Shown: positions 7,903-16,454, numbered from the stretch's first letter. The stretch is 64,000 nt of DNA from Faecalibacterium prausnitzii (GCF_003287495.1 NZ_PRLE01000004.1:186001-250000); one strand, 5' to 3'. Program-made: numbers and translations. The notes: generated by a model from the letters alone, not told the origin.

Positions 7903-10299
7903 ATGGAACACTACGATTGGAACGACGGCTGGCTGTTTGCCCCCGTCTTTACCCCCGCACTCGTACAGCCGGACCGCGCGGAAGAGCTGACCCCCGTGCG
8001 CGTCCCGCACACGGTCAAGCCCCTGCCCTACAACTACTGCAACGAGAACGATTACCAGCGGCTTTCCGGCTACCGGAAAGAGTTTTTTGCGCCCAAGGAG
8101 TGGGAGGGCCGCACGGTCCTGCTCACGTTCGGGGCAGTGGCCCACGACGCCACCGTTTTCTGCAACGGGCGGCGGATGTTCCACCACGGCTGCGGCTACA
8201 CTGCTTTTACGGTCGATCTGACCGCCGCTCTCCGGCTGGGCCAGAAAAACGTGGTGGCCGTCCGGTGCGACAGCCGCGAGGATCTGAACATCCCGCCCTT
8301 TGGCGGCCAGCTGGACGGCCTGACCTACGGCGGCATCTACCGCGCCGTCTCGCTGGACATCAAGGAGCCCGCCTACCTGCGGGATATCTTCATCGAGGCA
8401 AAGGCCGAGGGCGATTTCCGCATCTATTCCTCCACCGTGGGCGAGACGGTGGGCTGCACGTTACAGGCCGAGATCCGCAGCCCCTCGGGCAGCCGGGCCC
8501 TCTACCAGGGGGAGCTCTCCCTCCCGATCGTGGGCACCTTGAACGGCGTCCATCCCTGGAGCCTCGAACACCCCTCCCTCTACACCCTTACCGTCCGGCT
8601 CATCCGTCCGGGCACCAACGGCCTGCCGGACCGTGTCCTGGATGAGCGGAGCACCCGGTTTGGCTTCCGCACCCTCCAGTTTGTGGCCGGGGGACTGTAC
8701 CTCAACGGCCAGCGGGTGGAGCTGCGGGGCCTCAACCGCCACCAGAGCTACGCCTACCAGGGCTATGCCATGCCGGACAGCATCCAGCGGCTGGACGCCC
8801 AGCTGCTGAAAAAAGAGCTGGGCTGCAACGCCGTCCGCACCAGCCACTGTCCCCCCAGCCCGGCGTTCCTCGATGCCTGCGACGAGCTGGGCATCCTCGT
8901 GTTCACGGAAATGCCCGGCTGGCAGCACCTGGGCGACGACACCTGGAAAGCCCAGGCTTTGCAGAACTGCCGGGAGATGGTCTGCCAATACCGCAACCAC
9001 CCCAGTATCTTTTTGTGGGGCGTGCGGGTCAGCGGCAGTGCCGACGACGAGGCGTTTTACAAGCGCACCAACGAGACGGTGCGCCGCCTGGACCCCACCC
9101 GCCCCACGGCCGGGGCCCGGGGCTTCCACAAGAGCCAGCTGCTGGAGGACGTGTACGCCTACAACGATTACTCCTACCGGGGCCGCGGCCCGGGCTGCGA
9201 GGCCCGCGGCAACGTGACGCCCGACACCCGCAAGGGCTACCTCATCAGCGAGTTCGGGGGGCAGCAGTTCCCCGCCAAAGCCTTTGACGACGAGCCCCAC
9301 CGGCTGGCACAGGCTCTGCGCTACGCGGCTGTCCTCAACGACAGCATCGCCCAGCAGGGCGTGGCCGGCAGCTTTGGCTGGTGCATGACCGATTACAACA
9401 CCCACCGGGAGTTTGGCAGCGGCGACCGCATCGCCTACCACGGCGTGATGGACCTGTTCCGCAACCCGAAGCTCTCCGCCGCCGTCTATGCCAGCCAGAA
9501 AACGCCCCGCGCTCCCTCGGACATCGTGCTGGAAGTCTCTTCCGGCATGGCTCTGGGTGATCTGCCCGGCGGCATTCCGGTGGCCTGCTGGGTCTTTACC
9601 AACGCCGAGAGTGTCCGCCTGTACCGCGACAACGATTTTGTGGCCGAGTTCGCACCCGACCGCCGGGGCCGGTTTGCCGCCCTCCCGCACCCGCCCATTG
9701 AGATCCAGGATTTCGTGGGGTCCCTGCTGGAAAAATACGAGGGGCTGGACCGGGCCGCGGCCCCGCAGGTGGCCGCCATCCTCAACGAGATGCGCCGGGA
9801 CGCCATGGAGCTCTCGCCCCTGTCCCGGGCCCGGATGCTTTCGCTCCGGCTCAGCGCGCAGGAGCTGCTGCGGATGTATTACAAGTACATCGGCGTGCTG
9901 GGTAGCCCCACCAGTGTCTACCGCTTTGAGGCCGTCTGGCATGGCCGGGCCGTCAAGACCGTCATCCGGGAGCCCGTGCAGAGCGTCCGGCTGGAATGCA
10001 CCGTCCACAACCCCATCCTGACCGACGGCCCCACCTGGGACTGCGCCGCCGTCAGCCTGCGGGCCATCGACCAGAACGGCAATCTCCTGCCCTACTGCAG
10101 CGAGGCTGTTCAGCTCCGCGTGGAAGGCCCCGTGGAGATCCTTGGCCCCAGCGTCGTGCCGCTGCGGGGCGGCATGGCGGGCACCTATCTGGCTACCACC
10201 GGCGAGGCCGGCCGGGCCGTGCTCCACTGCAAAATGGAGGGTGCTTTGGACACCGAGGCCGTGCTGACCATCCGCTGCCGGGAGGAATCCAGAGCTTAA
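7903..10299 (+). CDS. Glycoside hydrolase family 2 protein with altered acid/base site
   Basis: 798 residues, cytoplasmic, in family 2 order: N-terminal sugar-binding domain (NDGWLF, RKEFFAPKEWEGRTVLL), immunoglobulin-like domain, then TIM barrel from about residue 255 (LRGLNRHQSYAYQGYAM, NAVRTSHCPPSPAFLDACD). The nucleophile is present in ISEFGGQQFP (Glu 450). Where relatives have a WGVR-I-NES type segment carrying the acid/base Glu, this protein reads WGVRVSGSADD, so Gly 378 replaces the Glu. Substrate unknown; beta-galactosidase or beta-glucuronidase-like by family. An out-of-frame ATG at 7874 with a stronger AGGAGG site overlaps the start and could reduce initiation at the true ATG 7903. 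No sugar transporter is adjacent. Confidence 0.88.
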   Translation: MEHYDWNDGWLFAPVFTPALVQPDRAEELTPVRVPHTVKPLPYNYCNENDYQRLSGYRKEFFAPKEWEGRTVLLTFGAVAHDATVFCNGRRMFHHGCGYTAFTVDLTAALRLGQKNVVAVRCDSREDLNIPPFGGQLDGLTYGGIYRAVSLDIKEPAYLRDIFIEAKAEGDFRIYSSTVGETVGCTLQAEIRSPSGSRALYQGELSLPIVGTLNGVHPWSLEHPSLYTLTVRLIRPGTNGLPDRVLDERSTRFGFRTLQFVAGGLYLNGQRVELRGLNRHQSYAYQGYAMPDSIQRLDAQLLKKELGCNAVRTSHCPPSPAFLDACDELGILVFTEMPGWQHLGDDTWKAQALQNCREMVCQYRNHPSIFLWGVRVSGSADDEAFYKRTNETVRRLDPTRPTAGARGFHKSQLLEDVYAYNDYSYRGRGPGCEARGNVTPDTRKGYLISEFGGQQFPAKAFDDEPHRLAQALRYAAVLNDSIAQQGVAGSFGWCMTDYNTHREFGSGDRIAYHGVMDLFRNPKLSAAVYASQKTPRAPSDIVLEVSSGMALGDLPGGIPVACWVFTNAESVRLYRDNDFVAEFAPDRRGRFAALPHPPIEIQDFVGSLLEKYEGLDRAAAPQVAAILNEMRRDAMELSPLSRARMLSLRLSAQELLRMYYKYIGVLGSPTSVYRFEAVWHGRAVKTVIREPVQSVRLECTVHNPILTDGPTWDCAAVSLRAIDQNGNLLPYCSEAVQLRVEGPVEILGPSVVPLRGGMAGTYLATTGEAGRAVLHCKMEGALDTEAVLTIRCREESRA

Positions 10300-10382
10300 A
10301 CCCCGTCCTTTCATGATAGATTTGCACTCTGTTCAAAGTTTTATCATGGTTGCATGGTATCCTAATGGCAAAGAAACAGTTA

Positions 10383-10409
10383 AGGGCAGCCCCGGCTGCC
10401 CTCCTTTTT
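10383..10409 (+). terminator. Terminator-like hairpin after the GH2 gene
   Basis: AGGGCAGCC (10383-10391) pairs with GGCTGCCCT (10394-10402) and is followed by TCC and five T residues. It lies only 23 bases before the next start codon, so it may also act as an attenuator for the zinc-ribbon gene. Confidence 0.75.
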
Positions 10410-10431
10410 AAGCGTATTTGCAAAGGAATGG

Positions 10432-10836
10432 ATGACGTTTATGAGAGAAAAACTCCGCCAGTTTATGATCGGCCGCTATGGCACGGATGGCCTGAACCAG
10501 TTTTTGAGCATTGCCTCGATCGTGATGCTGCTGATCTCCCTGATCACCCGGGTCAGTCTGTTCACTTATGTGGGCATGGTGCTGCTGATCCTGTGCTACT
10601 ACCGCTCTCTGAGCCGCAACATCTCCAAGCGCACCGAAGAGAACTATAAGTTCTACACCATCAAGGACCGCATCACCGGCAAGGCCAACGGCCTGAAAGA
10701 CCAGTGGGCGAACCGCAAGCTTTACCACTACTACCGCTGCCCCCAGTGCCGCCAGAAGCTGCGGGTGCCCCGGGGCCGGGGCCGCATCCAGATCTCCTGC
10801 CCCCGCTGCGGCACCCAGTTCATCAAAAAGAGCTGA
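10432..10836 (+). CDS. Small membrane protein with C-terminal zinc ribbon
   Basis: 134 residues. A basic N-terminus is followed by two closely spaced helices (FLSIASIVMLLISLI and LFTYVGMVLLILCYY, about residues 21-58), a basic linker and a treble-cysteine ribbon, YRCPQCRQKLRVPRG...ISCPRCGTQF, with four Cys in CxxC pairs near residues 101-127. Such ribbons bind Zn(II). It lies three bases before a DUF5685 gene and near a J-domain gene, so a role in a shared protein-handling process is possible but unproven. ATG 10432 is four bases after AAGGA; ATG 10441 is a possible alternative. Confidence 0.78.
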   Translation: MTFMREKLRQFMIGRYGTDGLNQFLSIASIVMLLISLITRVSLFTYVGMVLLILCYYRSLSRNISKRTEENYKFYTIKDRITGKANGLKDQWANRKLYHYYRCPQCRQKLRVPRGRGRIQISCPRCGTQFIKKS

Positions 10837-10839
10837 GTT

Positions 10840-11670
10840 ATGTTTGGTTATGTGATCCCCAATCAGGCCGCCCTCTCCCCGGAGGCGCAGGCCCGCTACC
10901 GCACCGCTTACTGCGGGCTCTGCCGCCGCATTGGCGCGCTGCACGGCCTGCGCGGGCGGTTGACCCTGAGCTATGACCTGACGTTTCTGAACCTGCTCCT
11001 CTCCAGCCTGTACGAGGGCGAGACGGAGTGCGTGCAGGGCTGCGGGCACTGCCCCATCCACCCGGTGCGGAAGATCCACTGGCGTTCCAGCGGCCCCACC
11101 GATTACTGCGCCGATCTGAGCGTGGCGCTCCACTACTACAACGCGCAGGATAAATGGAACGATGACCACAGCCTGCTGGGCCTTGGGTTTGAAAAACTGC
11201 TGGCTGCCCCCACACAGGACGCCGCCGCCCGCTGGCCCCGCCAATGTGAGGCCATCCGCAGCTGCCTGGATCAGCTGGCCGAGTATGAGGCCGCCGGCAG
11301 CGAAGATTTAGACGCCGTTTCCGGCTGCTTTGGCCAGTTGATGGCGGAGCTGTTTGATTACAAGCAGGATCACTGGTCGCCGGAGCTGCGGAGCATCGGC
11401 TTCCACCTGGGCAAGTATCTCTATCTGCTGGACGCCTACGATGATTTAGAGCGGGATCAGCGCAAGGGTGCCTACAATCCGCTCAAGACCCTGAGCCAGC
11501 AGCCCGGATACGAAGAAGAGATGCGGGAAATTTTTGAGCTGCTGCTGGCCCGCTGCGCCAAGAGCTTTGAGCGCCTGCCCTGCGTGGAGGATGCAGACTT
11601 GCTGCGCAACATCCTGTATTCCGGCGTGTGGCTCAAATACAACTGCAAAAACGCCAAAAAAGAGAAATAA
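10840..11670 (+). CDS. DUF5685 family protein
   Basis: 276 residues, soluble. The start MFGYVIPNQAALSPEAQ..RYRTAYCGLCRRIG is the family hallmark, with a set of conserved cysteines (CGLC near residues 26-29, CVQGCGHCPIHP near 62-73) and a histidine/aspartate-rich helical body (LHYYNAQDKWNDDHS; YLLDAYDDLERD). The Cys-His pattern and the DxxxD helices suggest metal binding, but the family has no established function that I know. It starts three bases after the zinc-ribbon gene and is followed by a J-domain gene. Confidence 0.85.
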   Translation: MFGYVIPNQAALSPEAQARYRTAYCGLCRRIGALHGLRGRLTLSYDLTFLNLLLSSLYEGETECVQGCGHCPIHPVRKIHWRSSGPTDYCADLSVALHYYNAQDKWNDDHSLLGLGFEKLLAAPTQDAAARWPRQCEAIRSCLDQLAEYEAAGSEDLDAVSGCFGQLMAELFDYKQDHWSPELRSIGFHLGKYLYLLDAYDDLERDQRKGAYNPLKTLSQQPGYEEEMREIFELLLARCAKSFERLPCVEDADLLRNILYSGVWLKYNCKNAKKEK

Positions 11671-11751
11671 CCCTCTCGGGCGCTCATGCGCCAGGTCTCG
11701 CCTCTCCCTTTGGGAGAGGTGTCATTTTGCGAAGAAAAATGACGGAGAGGG
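11671..11751 (+). repeat. Dispersed palindromic repeat, copy 1
   Basis: The 81-base unit is bounded by CCCTCTC (11671-11677) and its complement GAGAGGG (11745-11751). It contains three inner hairpins: GGCGC/GCGCC, CTCTCCC/GGGAGAG and GTCATTTT/AAAATGAC. Related units with the same ends or inner arms occur at 50713 and 58423, always in non-coding DNA between genes. It starts one base after the DUF5685 stop. Confidence 0.7.
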
Positions 11752-11762
11752 CGTGGAAACAC

Positions 11763-11791
11763 TTGATTTATTCTCTGTGTTCCTGTAGACT
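11763..11791 (+). promoter_or_regulatory. Possible promoter of the J-domain gene
   Basis: TTGATT (11763-11768), 17 bases, TAGACT (11786-11791), 45 bases before the start. Confidence 0.5.
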
Positions 11792-11836
11792 GAGAAAGTA
11801 TTGTGACCAATGCTAGAGACGTGAGGAAGTAGACCG

Positions 11837-12598
11837 ATGAGAGACCCCTATGAGGTGCTGGGCATCCAGCGCGGTGCAAGCGATGAAGAGATCAAAAAGG
11901 CATACCGGGCCAAGTGCAAGCGCTGGCACCCGGACCTGAACCCCAACGACCCGACGGCTGAAGAGCACTTCAAGGAGGTGCAGGCCGCTTACGATGCCAT
12001 CACCAAGGGTGAGACCCAGCAGCAGGCCGGCGGCTATAGTTACGGGCAGCAGGGCTACAGCAACCCCTACGGCAATTACCAGCAGCAGGGCAGCTACCAG
12101 CAGAACGGCTATTACAGCAGCCAGAACAACGGCTATACCGATTTTGGCGGCTTTGATTTCGACCCGTTCGGTTTCGGGTTCAACTTTGGCGGCTACCAGC
12201 AGCAGAGCGGTGCCAGCTACAACAGCACCGACAGCGCCGAGATGCAGGCCGCCCGCAACTTCATCATGAACCGCCGCTACGCCGAGGCCCGCCGGGTGCT
12301 GGACAGCATGAACGCCCGGAACGCCCGCTGGTATTACCTCTCCTCCCTGGCCAACCAGGGCCTGGGCAACAGCATCGACGCCCTGCAGGACGCCCGCCGC
12401 GCCGCCCAGCTGGACCCGAATAATACCGAGTACCAGATGCACCTGCGCAATTTGCAGAACCCCGGCCAGACTTACCGCACCCAGACCACTTACGCCCAGC
12501 CCGGCGGACTGATGCGCTGGTGCTGGAGCATGATCCTGCTCAACCTGCTGTGCAACTGCTGCTGTGGCGGCGGCTGGGGCTGGCGGTTCCGGATGTAA
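11837..12598 (+). CDS. J-domain (DnaJ-like) protein with Q/Y/G-rich low-complexity region
   Basis: Residues 1-60 form a J domain ([22 protein letters not shown]) with the Hsp70-activating HPD in RWHPDLN. The central part, roughly residues 60-135, is dominated by Gln, Tyr, Gly, Ser and Asn ([38 protein letters not shown]) and looks like a prion-like or phase-separating segment. A TPR-like helical part follows ([40 protein letters not shown]). The C-terminus ends in a hydrophobic Cys-rich tail, [13 protein letters not shown]. It likely recruits DnaK to specific clients, perhaps at the membrane. There is no zinc-finger central domain, so it is not classical DnaJ. Confidence 0.9.
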   Translation: MRDPYEVLGIQRGASDEEIKKAYRAKCKRWHPDLNPNDPTAEEHFKEVQAAYDAITKGETQQQAGGYSYGQQGYSNPYGNYQQQGSYQQNGYYSSQNNGYTDFGGFDFDPFGFGFNFGGYQQQSGASYNSTDSAEMQAARNFIMNRRYAEARRVLDSMNARNARWYYLSSLANQGLGNSIDALQDARRAAQLDPNNTEYQMHLRNLQNPGQTYRTQTTYAQPGGLMRWCWSMILLNLLCNCCCGGGWGWRFRM

Positions 12599-12623
12599 GC
12601 ATTTTCATTTTGATCAACATAAC

Positions 12624-12658
12624 AGCAAAGGCCCCGTGCACCGCACGGGGCCTTTGCT
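12624..12658. terminator. Bidirectional terminator between J-domain gene and secreted-protein gene
   Basis: A sixteen-base-pair perfect stem (12624-12639 with 12643-12658) with a three-base loop separates two convergent genes and can serve both. Confidence 0.9.
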
Positions 12659-12670
12659 ATTTATGCATCT

Positions 12671-13612
12671 TTAATTGATCACGATGGTTCGGGTGATCTT
12701 TTCGCTGGAGTAGTTGCCAGCGGCCTTGGCCGTCTGCGTGTAGGTGCCCGGCTCGGTGGGGAAGCCGCTGATGGTCGTACCGCCAAAGAAGCTGCTCTTC
12801 TTTTTATAGCTGTAGGTCACCTTGCCGTTCTCAACCACCTGCCCGTCGGACTCGACGACAGCGGCAGCGTTGAAGCTCCGGGCCTCTTCCACGGTCATGG
12901 CGGCGGGAGCCTCCTGGGCCCAGTAGACCCGGACGCCCTCCGTCTTGGGCTTGATTTTGAAGAATGCCACGCCCGCGGTGTTCAGATCACCGGATTCCAG
13001 CGCGATGGCACCGGCAATGTAGCTGCCGGCATCGCTGGGCTGTTCATCCACATAAATGCGGCTCATGCTGCCCGCCGGCAGATACTTGCGGATCATCTCC
13101 AGCGCCAGCCGGAGGCCAGTGGAAACATCCTTGATGGTGGGGATATAAAACTGCAGAGCATCCATCACCGAGGCGACCTCATCGGCCACCCGAAGCAGCA
13201 CCTCCACGTCGTTGCCGTCGATGAGCTGCTTGATGTAGGAATACAGGTTGAAATCGGTGGTCTGGTCCGGCGTTGCGGACATCCGCTTGGGCAGCGGGAT
13301 CATTTTGAGCAGGGTGCGGATCTTATCGGAGAAGACCAGGGTCACAAAGCCTTTTGCCTCGCCCTTGGTGCCCAGCACCACCCCCAGATACTGCGTCTCG
13401 GCCGGGCGGGTCTCCACCACCAGCTCAAACGGAGAGCCGTACACCAGCGGGCCGGAGGCCGTCAGCTTGATGGACACCGGGCCGTTGCTCTCCTCCAGCG
13501 CCGCGCTGCCGGGCAGAGCCGGCGCTGCCGAGGCGGCCACAGCCGGGGTCACGGCGACACCCAGCGTCAAAACCGCTGCTAAAAACAGTGAAAGGATGCG
13601 TTTGGCGTTCAT
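12671..13612 (-). CDS. Secreted protein of unknown function
   Basis: 313 residues with a clear Sec signal peptide (KRILSLFLAAVLTLGVAV, cleavage likely near AVAAS-AAP around residue 28). The rest is soluble: a beta-rich segment (IKLTASGPLVYGSPFELVVE), a helical middle (LRLALEMIRKYL) and an immunoglobulin-like C-terminus ending GTYTQTAKAAGNYSSEKITRTIVIN, reminiscent of bacterial surface-protein beta-sandwich repeats. No LPXTG, lipobox or catalytic motif is seen. ATG 13612 has AGGAGG eight bases upstream; the frame is open to 13657. Monocistronic. Confidence 0.8.
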   Translation of the reverse strand: MNAKRILSLFLAAVLTLGVAVTPAVAASAAPALPGSAALEESNGPVSIKLTASGPLVYGSPFELVVETRPAETQYLGVVLGTKGEAKGFVTLVFSDKIRTLLKMIPLPKRMSATPDQTTDFNLYSYIKQLIDGNDVEVLLRVADEVASVMDALQFYIPTIKDVSTGLRLALEMIRKYLPAGSMSRIYVDEQPSDAGSYIAGAIALESGDLNTAGVAFFKIKPKTEGVRVYWAQEAPAAMTVEEARSFNAAAVVESDGQVVENGKVTYSYKKKSSFFGGTTISGFPTEPGTYTQTAKAAGNYSSEKITRTIVIN

Positions 13613-13707
13613 ATGCAAAACCTCCTGTTTGCAAAACTTCCGGCAGAGTTTCCGCATTCTGCACGGGCCCGGAGCACCGCCCCAAACGCGGCACTCCGGA
13701 TAGTCTC

Positions 13708-13736
13708 ATTTTACCGCAAACCGGAGGGCAAATCAA
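13708..13736 (-). promoter_or_regulatory. Promoter of the secreted-protein gene
   Basis: On the minus strand TTGATT (13731-13736), 17 bases, TAAAAT (13708-13713), about 95 bases upstream of the ATG. Confidence 0.6.
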
Positions 13737-13786
13737 CAACGGGATTCAACCAGTTTCACTTTTTGAGGTACTTTTCCCGCCGCTGC

Positions 13787-13826
13787 CGCAAAGAGCCGCT
13801 GCCCGGGCGGGCGGCGGCTCTTTGCG
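13787..13826 (-). terminator. Stem-loop after serA
   Basis: A thirteen-base-pair stem (13787-13799 with 13814-13826) lies 30 bases after the serA stop. A T run is lacking, so termination efficiency is uncertain. Confidence 0.6.
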
Positions 13827-13855
13827 GATAAAAAGGTTCGTGGAAGATCTCCGTG

Positions 13856-15016
13856 TTACAGGATGCGCACCCGGATGACGGCGGGGATGGCAGCCAGCTT
13901 TTCGGCCAACGTGCCGTCCACGGCACCGGTCGCGTCCAACATGGTGTAGGCCATATTCTTTTTGCTCTTGTTCACCATGTTTTCGATGTTCAGGCCCGCC
14001 TCGGTGGTCAGGGCGGTGATCTGGCTGATCATGCCCGGCTCATTCTTGTGAATGATGCAGATACGCTTGCCGCCGGCACGGGGCTGGTGAACTTCCGGCA
14101 TGTTGACCGAGTGGGCAATATTGCCGTTTTTGAGGTAATCGCTGATCTCCTGCGCTGCCATGACGGCGCAGTTGTCCTCGGCTTCCGGGGTGGAAGCGCC
14201 CAGGTGCGGGGTGCAGACGACGCCCGGCTTGCCCAGCAGGGCCTCGGTGGGGAAATCGGTCATGTAACCGGAGACCTTGCCCGTCTCCATGGCGTCCAGC
14301 AGGGCGGGGGTGTTCACCAGCTCGCCGCGGGCGTAGTTCAGGATCCTGACGCCATCCTTGCACAGGGCCAGTGTCTGGGTATTGATGGTATCTTTCGTGG
14401 TGGGCAGGTAGGGCACATGGAGGGTGATGTAATCGCAGAGAGGCAGCATGTCGTTCAGGTTGACACAGTGGCGCACCTGGCTGCTCAGGTTCCAGGCCGC
14501 GTCAATGGAGATGTAGGGATCGTAGCCGTAGACCTCCATGCCCAGCGCGATGGCACAGTTGGCCACCCGGGAACCGATGGCACCCAGACCGACGACGCCC
14601 AGCGTCTTGCCCTTGATCTCGTTGCCCACAAACTGCTTTTTGCCCTTTTCCACACTCTTGGCCATGGCGGCATCCCCGGCCAGCCCCTGGGTCCACTGGG
14701 CGGCGTCAGCCACATTGCGGCTGCCCGCGATCAGCATTCCGATGACCAGCTCGGCCACGGCATTGGCGTTGGCACCCGGCGTGTTGAACACCACGATGCC
14801 CTGCTCACTGCAGCGGTCCAGCGGGATGTTGTTGACGCCTGCACCGGCGCGGGCAATGGCCAGCAGGTTGTCCTTGAACGTGGTGTTCAGCAGGTCTGCG
14901 CTGCGGACGAGGATGCCGTCCGGCGCGTCGGCATCCACCGACACGTCAAAGAGGCTTTTGGGGAGCTTTGCCAGGCCCACCGGGCTGATGGCGTTGAGGG
15001 TTCTGATGGTAAACAT
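13856..15016 (-). CDS. serA: D-3-phosphoglycerate dehydrogenase (short form)
   Basis: SerA oxidises 3-phosphoglycerate with NAD to 3-phosphohydroxypyruvate, the first step to serine. The NAD Rossmann loop GVVGLGAIGSRVA lies near residues 140-152; catalytic-site segments ILNYARGELVNTPAL and TPHLGASTPEAEDN (with the His of the His-Glu pair) follow. A C-terminal ACT-like domain (RICIIHKNEPGMISQIT) spans the last 75 residues and may give serine feedback control. 386 residues match the short type without an intervening domain. It starts 24 bases after serC, so the two are co-transcribed. ATG 15016 has AGGAG ten bases upstream. Confidence 0.95.
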   Translation of the reverse strand: MFTIRTLNAISPVGLAKLPKSLFDVSVDADAPDGILVRSADLLNTTFKDNLLAIARAGAGVNNIPLDRCSEQGIVVFNTPGANANAVAELVIGMLIAGSRNVADAAQWTQGLAGDAAMAKSVEKGKKQFVGNEIKGKTLGVVGLGAIGSRVANCAIALGMEVYGYDPYISIDAAWNLSSQVRHCVNLNDMLPLCDYITLHVPYLPTTKDTINTQTLALCKDGVRILNYARGELVNTPALLDAMETGKVSGYMTDFPTEALLGKPGVVCTPHLGASTPEAEDNCAVMAAQEISDYLKNGNIAHSVNMPEVHQPRAGGKRICIIHKNEPGMISQITALTTEAGLNIENMVNKSKKNMAYTMLDATGAVDGTLAEKLAAIPAVIRVRIL

Positions 15017-15040
15017 ACTTTCCGATCTCCTATACACAAA

Positions 15041-16123
15041 TCAGGCATTCGCCTTGCGGAATTTCTCCATAAAATCGACCAGCTTGTCGATGCCCTCGCT
15101 GGGCATGGCGTTGTAGATGGAGGCGCGCATCCCGCCTACCAGACGGTGGCCTTTCAGGTTGACAAAGCCTGCCTCCGCGGCCTCCGCACAGAATTTCTTG
15201 TCCATGTCGGGGTTGGGGCTGGTGAACGTGACGTTCATCGTGCTGCGGTAACGGTGCTCGACGGGGTTGTTGTAGAAGTCCTGGCCGTCCAGATAATCGT
15301 AGAGGACTTTTGCCTTGGCCTCGTTGATCTTCTGCATGTTGGCCAGGCCGCCGATGTCGTTTTCCAGGTACTTGAGCACCAGCCCGGTCATGTAGATGCA
15401 CCAGCAGGGAGGCGTGTTGTACATACTGTCCTTGTTGATCAGGGTGGTGTAGTTCATCATGGTGGGCACATTGTCCGCTGCTTTGCCCAGCAGATCGTCC
15501 CGGATGATGGCAATGGCCATACCGGCGGGTGCGACATTCTTCTGGACACCAAAATAGATGCATCCGTACTTGGTCACATCCACAGGCTTGGAGAGGATCA
15601 TGGAGCTCATATCCGCCACCAGCGGCACGCCCTCCACCTGCGGCACCTCCACATACTGGGTGCCGAAGATGGTGTTGTTCTGGCAGATGTGGATGTAGCT
15701 TGCATCCTTATTATAAGGGATGGCGTTCACATCCGGGATGTAGGTAAAGTTTTTGTCCTTGCTGGAGGCCACGATGTTGGCCTCGCCGAACTTGGCGGCT
15801 TCTTTGGCGGCCAGGTTGGAGAAGTTGCCGGTCACGATGTAATCGGCCTTGCCCGTGGTCATAAAGTTCAGGGGCACCATGGCAAACTGCTGGGTAGCAC
15901 CGCCCTGGAAAAAGCCGATCTTGTAATGATCCGGGATGTTCATGACCCGGCGCAGGGTGGCTTCCGTCTCAGTGATGATGGCATCAAACCACTTGCTGCG
16001 GTGGCTCATCTCCATCACGCTCTGGCCGCTGTCGCCGTACTCGAGCAGCTCGGCCTGTGCCTGCTTCAGAACTTTCTCGGGCAGCATGCTGGGCCCCGCG
16101 CTGAAATTATATACTCGTGCCAT
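15041..16123 (-). CDS. serC: Phosphoserine aminotransferase
   Basis: SerC converts 3-phosphohydroxypyruvate and glutamate to phosphoserine and 2-oxoglutarate using pyridoxal phosphate. VYNFSAGPSMLPEKVL is the family start, FFQGGATQQFAMVPLN binds cofactor, and the Schiff-base Lys is in FGVQKNVAPAGMA near residue 195. RLVGGMRASIYNAMP near the end is the C-terminal signature. 360 residues is standard. ATG 16123 has GGAGAGG upstream; the frame is open to 16666 through the intergenic region and should not be extended. serB is not in the window. Confidence 0.97.
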   Translation of the reverse strand: MARVYNFSAGPSMLPEKVLKQAQAELLEYGDSGQSVMEMSHRSKWFDAIITETEATLRRVMNIPDHYKIGFFQGGATQQFAMVPLNFMTTGKADYIVTGNFSNLAAKEAAKFGEANIVASSKDKNFTYIPDVNAIPYNKDASYIHICQNNTIFGTQYVEVPQVEGVPLVADMSSMILSKPVDVTKYGCIYFGVQKNVAPAGMAIAIIRDDLLGKAADNVPTMMNYTTLINKDSMYNTPPCWCIYMTGLVLKYLENDIGGLANMQKINEAKAKVLYDYLDGQDFYNNPVEHRYRSTMNVTFTSPNPDMDKKFCAEAAEAGFVNLKGHRLVGGMRASIYNAMPSEGIDKLVDFMEKFRKANA

Positions 16124-16149
16124 AATGCACCTCTCCTTTTCCCTCAGTG

Positions 16150-16186
16150 ATTCCTGGAAACGCCGCCCGAACCTTGGCGGCGTTCG
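16150..16186 (-). other. Leader stem-loop of serC
   Basis: In the serC leader AACGCCGCC pairs with GGCGGCGTT across an eight-base loop, between the promoter and the ribosome site. There is no T run directly after it and no T-box features, so its role is undefined; it may stabilise the 5' end of the message. Confidence 0.4.
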
Positions 16187-16204
16187 TGTTCTGGATTTGT
16201 CCGT

Positions 16205-16234
16205 AGTATACCGGTTTTGAGGGGAGCAAAACAA
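16205..16234 (-). promoter_or_regulatory. Promoter of serC-serA
   Basis: On the minus strand TTGTTT (16229-16234), 18 bases and TATACT (16205-16210), about 80 bases before serC. Confidence 0.6.
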
Positions 16235-16236
16235 GA

Positions 16237-16256
16237 GCATCTTTGCACAAAGATGC
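16237..16256. promoter_or_regulatory. Palindromic operator-like site upstream of serC
   Basis: Nine-base arms GCATCTTTG and CAAAGATGC flank a two-base centre. The site abuts the -35 box of serC, inside the 331-base gap between serC and the BlaI-type gene. The binding protein is unknown. The rest of that gap is AT-rich with no gene. Confidence 0.5.
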
Positions 16257-16374
16257 AGCGTTCCTGTCCGCATTGAAATCGCAAAGCGCACAAACGTTCG
16301 TCGTATAAGAACAAATTCTAAGACATCTGTAAAATAAGTACAGAATCGCCGCATGACCACTCGATTTTCCGCTC

Positions 16375-16425
16375 TTGCGCTTTGGTGTGGATTCTGGTAA
16401 AATAGCAGTATCAGAGACAATTGTA
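16375..16425 (+). promoter_or_regulatory. Promoter and probable operator of the BlaI-type repressor
   Basis: TTGCGC (16375-16380), 17 bases, TAAAAT (16398-16403). Immediately downstream GACAATTGTA (16416-16425) differs in one base from the TACAnnTGTA pattern bound by BlaI/MecI/CopY repressors, so the gene may repress itself from a site near the transcription start. Confidence 0.6.
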
Positions 16426-16454
16426 AAAGTATTTTTTTGAAAGGAGGCGGTCCC

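Noticed and set aside
7874-7990. 38-codon frame at the start of the GH2 gene
   Set aside because: It has a strong ribosome site but reads through GH2 out of frame and gives a low-complexity peptide. Mentioned only as a possible modulator of GH2 translation.
16124-16236. T-box or serine riboswitch before serC
   Set aside because: No T-box sequence or specifier-loop layout is visible; only one GC hairpin without a T run.
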